Shown in pieces: positions 12,828 through 14,759 of a stretch of 14,759 nt of DNA. Both the position numbers and the translations under genes were made by a program. The stretch is taken from positions 1 to 14,759 of the forward strand of contig JAOAEN010000009.1 in the NCBI GenBank assembly GCA_026416775.1. The letters run 5' to 3'. Source of the stretch: Dehalococcoidales bacterium. GTDB lineage: Bacteria > Chloroflexota > Dehalococcoidia > Dehalococcoidales > RBG-16-60-22. Numbering within the stretch: the stretch's first letter is position 1; each line of letters opens with the position of its first letter. The notes below the pieces were generated by a model that had not been told where the DNA came from, made no database searches, and saw only the letters and a list, made by a program, of their open reading frames with translations.

Positions 12828-13882
12828 GGTATGAGGCTACCTCCGGTGACCCAGCGGATGATGTCCTGATAGGTGACGAGCACGAGTATGGCAATGAGGA
12901 TCATGAAGCCGATGGAGTGCACAATGCCTTCAACCCGCGGTGAGATGCGTTTCCCGCGTCTTGCCCATTCAATGAGGACGAAGATGATCCTCCCCCCGTC
13001 CAGTGCCGGGAACGGGATCATCTGGGTGATGCCGATGGCGATGCTGATGAATGCGGTGAGCTCGAGCACGGGGCTGATCCCGGCATGGGCGACCTCTCCG
13101 GTGACCTGCACGATGGCCACCGGTCCCGCCGGCACAAAGGGCACGGTGCCGATAACCATGCCGATGATGCCGTTCTTGTAAAGGGCAAGCACGTCCCAGC
13201 ATTCCCTTATCGCGGCAGGTATGGCCTGCCAGAAGGGCAGGCTCTCCCGCAGGATCTGCACGTCCTGCGTCCTCGTGACGATGCCGATTGCCCCCTGTCC
13301 TTCCGGCGGTTTCCAGCGCGGGACGACGCGGACAGTTTCCGTCGTGCCGTCGGTATGGGTGAGGGTCAGCTCAAGGTTCAATCCCAGATGGAGCTGGGTA
13401 ATGCGGGAAAGATCGGCATAGTTCCTGACCGGCCTGCCGTCAGCACTTAAGACAATGTCTCCGGGACGTATCCCGCATGCTTCCGCCGGGGAGCCTGGGG
13501 CAACTTCCTCGACGATGACTTTCCCCTCAACGGCGCTGTGGGGGATCATGAAGGCTGCCGTCATCAGGATGAAGGGTAAGATAAGATTCATAATGATGCC
13601 GCCGCCGAGCACGAGGAGCCTCACCCCGTAGCCGCGGCTGGCAAGCCCCCGTGGGACTGACGGGTCGACCTCGCCAGTGATCTTGTTGAAGCCGCCAAAG
13701 GGTATCCAGTTGATGGAGTAGACTGTCTCGCCCCATTTTTTACCGAGCATTCGCGGCGGAAAGCCGATGCCGAACTCCTCCACAGGCACCCCGGTGGCTT
13801 TGGCGGCAATAAAATGGCCCAGTTCGTGGGCGATGATAAGCACCGAAAGGACGAGCACCCCGACAAGTATGGTCAGTATCAT
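12824..13882 (-). CDS. rseP: RIP metalloprotease, site-2 protease family
   Basis: This is an intramembrane zinc protease of 352 residues that cuts membrane-bound regulators such as anti-sigma factors or leftover signal peptides. The first membrane helix carries the zinc motif HELGH (His19, Glu20, His23), followed by the conserved GVPVEEFGIGFPPRM and FGGFNKITGE. Membrane segments are near 2-20, 87-112, 270-290 and 325-337. A single PDZ domain lies at about 118-185 (VAPGSPAEACGIRPGDIVLS). The third zinc ligand is Asp295 in FPALDGGRIIF. The ATG overlaps the dxr stop (ATGA at 13882-13879) and the stop overlaps the ispG start, so it is translationally coupled on both sides. Its substrate in this organism is unknown. 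Confidence 0.96.
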   Translation of the reverse strand: MILTILVGVLVLSVLIIAHELGHFIAAKATGVPVEEFGIGFPPRMLGKKWGETVYSINWIPFGGFNKITGEVDPSVPRGLASRGYGVRLLVLGGGIIMNLILPFILMTAAFMIPHSAVEGKVIVEEVAPGSPAEACGIRPGDIVLSADGRPVRNYADLSRITQLHLGLNLELTLTHTDGTTETVRVVPRWKPPEGQGAIGIVTRTQDVQILRESLPFWQAIPAAIRECWDVLALYKNGIIGMVIGTVPFVPAGPVAIVQVTGEVAHAGISPVLELTAFISIAIGITQMIPFPALDGGRIIFVLIEWARRGKRISPRVEGIVHSIGFMILIAILVLVTYQDIIRWVTGGSLIP

Positions 13883-14757
13883 TGGGTCCCTCCGGCAAGC
13901 TCAAAGGTTTTTTCCCGTGCCCACCTCATCGCCTCCAGGATATCCTCAAGCGACGGACGGAATATGTTGCGGTGTGCCGCAAGCACCCGGCCTAAGACGT
14001 CCGGGATATCGCCAAACCTGATGCGCTGGGCAAGGAAAAGCTCAACGGCAACGTCATCCGCCGCAGCAAGGACCGACGGCATCGTACCCCCGGCCTTTCC
14101 GGCTCTTACCGCAAGCTCAAGACAGGGAAACCTTTCGGTATCCGGGAGGTCAAAGGTGAGGCTTTTCAGGGATACCCAGTCAAGACGGGGGAGGTTTTCG
14201 TTCTTAAGGCGCTCGGGGTACGTCAGGGCATACTGGATGGGCAGCCTCATATCGGGGTAGCCCATCTGGGCTTTTACCGAGCCATCGGCAAACTCCACCA
14301 TTGAGTGCACGATGCTCTGAGGGTGGACCAGTACCGTGATGCGGTCAAACGGCATGTTGAAGAGCCAGTGTGCTTCAATTACCTCAAGCCCCTTGTTCAT
14401 AAGACTTGCCGCATCAACGGTGACCTTCTTGCCCATCCGCCACGACGGATGCCTGAGTGCCTGCGCCGCGGTCGCATTCTGTATTTCTGTTTTGCCCAGC
14501 TTCAGGAAGGGCCCGCCTGAGGCGGTGAGGATGATGCGGTGGGGTGGCTTCCTTTCTCCTTTGAGACACTGGAAGATGGCGCTGTGCTCGCTGTCCACCG
14601 GCAGAATACGGGCACCGCTTCTGCGGGCTTCGCGCATGACGATCTCTCCGGCGGCAACGAGCGATTCCTTGTTCGCAAGGGCGATCGTCTTCCCCGATCT
14701 TGCCGCGGCGACAGTGGCCCTGATGGCAACCGTTCTGGAGGTGGCAATGACGACGGT
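13879..14757 (-). CDS. dxr: 1-deoxy-D-xylulose 5-phosphate reductoisomerase (5' end outside window)
   Basis: DXR converts DXP to MEP with NADPH, the first committed step of the MEP pathway. About 292 C-terminal residues are present; the N-terminal Rossmann part, roughly 95 residues, lies right of the window. An internal ATG at 14637 is not the start, because conserved sequence continues upstream: SGKTIALANKESLVAAGEIV carries the ANKE substrate motif. The metal-binding Asp and Glu are in LPVDSEHSAIFQ, followed by ASGGPFL, HPSWRMGKKVTVDAASLMNK, EVIEAHWLF with its metal-binding Glu, and HPQSIVHSMVEFADGSVKAQ. Near the truncated edge, ATSRTVAIRATVAAA lacks two glycines that I expect in this NADPH-side loop. 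The stop overlaps the rseP start by 4 bp. The gene is probably intact beyond the edge. Confidence 0.95.
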   Translation of the reverse strand, partial: TVVIATSRTVAIRATVAAARSGKTIALANKESLVAAGEIVMREARRSGARILPVDSEHSAIFQCLKGERKPPHRIILTASGGPFLKLGKTEIQNATAAQALRHPSWRMGKKVTVDAASLMNKGLEVIEAHWLFNMPFDRITVLVHPQSIVHSMVEFADGSVKAQMGYPDMRLPIQYALTYPERLKNENLPRLDWVSLKSLTFDLPDTERFPCLELAVRAGKAGGTMPSVLAAADDVAVELFLAQRIRFGDIPDVLGRVLAAHRNIFRPSLEDILEAMRWAREKTFELAGGTQ

Positions 14758-14759
14758 AT

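Noticed and set aside
1..14759. CRISPR array, tRNA/rRNA gene, transposase, integrase or attachment site
   Set aside because: No regularly spaced direct repeats, no cloverleaf-like or rRNA-like stretch and no mobile-element protein motifs were seen. The window is syntenic-looking housekeeping DNA.

Overview
The window is ordinary bacterial chromosome, densely coded and GC-rich. It shows no tRNA, rRNA, CRISPR array, insertion sequence or phage gene. Gene content and order suggest the Chloroflexota, most likely class Dehalococcoidia. The supporting points are a tiny double zinc-ribbon protein of a type I associate with Chloroflexota (3171-3311), a small SWIM-finger protein next to pyrF, a DUF951-like protein after pyrF, and a dxr-rseP-ispG-(lipoprotein)-proS cluster. 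This assignment comes from recalled family knowledge, not from a database search.

Layout. (1) 3-1611, plus strand: the end of a chorismate-utilising synthase large subunit, its glutamine amidotransferase and a class IV PLP lyase/aminotransferase. Together they read as a pabB-pabA-pabC set making p-aminobenzoate for folate. (2) 1627-3005, minus: argC (arginine biosynthesis) followed by a 108-residue cysteine-containing protein of unknown function. (3) 3171-3311, plus: the 46-residue zinc-ribbon protein, with its own promoter and terminator. (4) 3378-6600, minus: 6-phosphofructokinase, an FkbM-type methyltransferase and a long-form class II aldolase in one tight operon. It is read from a promoter that matches the sigma-70 consensus perfectly (TTGACA, 17 bp, TATAAT). 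(5) 6601-6949: a divergent regulatory region carrying that promoter, a second promoter facing the other way, a large imperfect inverted repeat, a possible 16-residue leader peptide and a terminator-like hairpin just before the next gene. (6) 6950-8248, plus: SWIM zinc-finger protein, pyrF (pyrimidine synthesis) and a DUF951-like protein. (7) 8337-14757, minus, transcribed from the right: dxr (5' end outside the window), rseP, ispG, a coiled-coil lipoprotein with a transglutaminase-like triad, proS and a 256-residue protein of unknown function. dxr/rseP and rseP/ispG share 4-bp ATGA overlaps, which points to translational coupling.

How the genes work together. Most are housekeeping genes: folate precursor, arginine, upper glycolysis or gluconeogenesis, pyrimidine, MEP-pathway isoprenoids, intramembrane proteolysis and proline charging. 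I see no complete novel defence or mobile system. The items most worth a second look are the possible leader-peptide/terminator attenuator before the SWIM-pyrF-DUF951 genes, the methyltransferase between phosphofructokinase and aldolase, the mixed ATP/PPi signature of the phosphofructokinase, the lipoprotein with a Cys-His-Glu triad, the autonomous zinc-ribbon microprotein and the unrecognised protein after proS.
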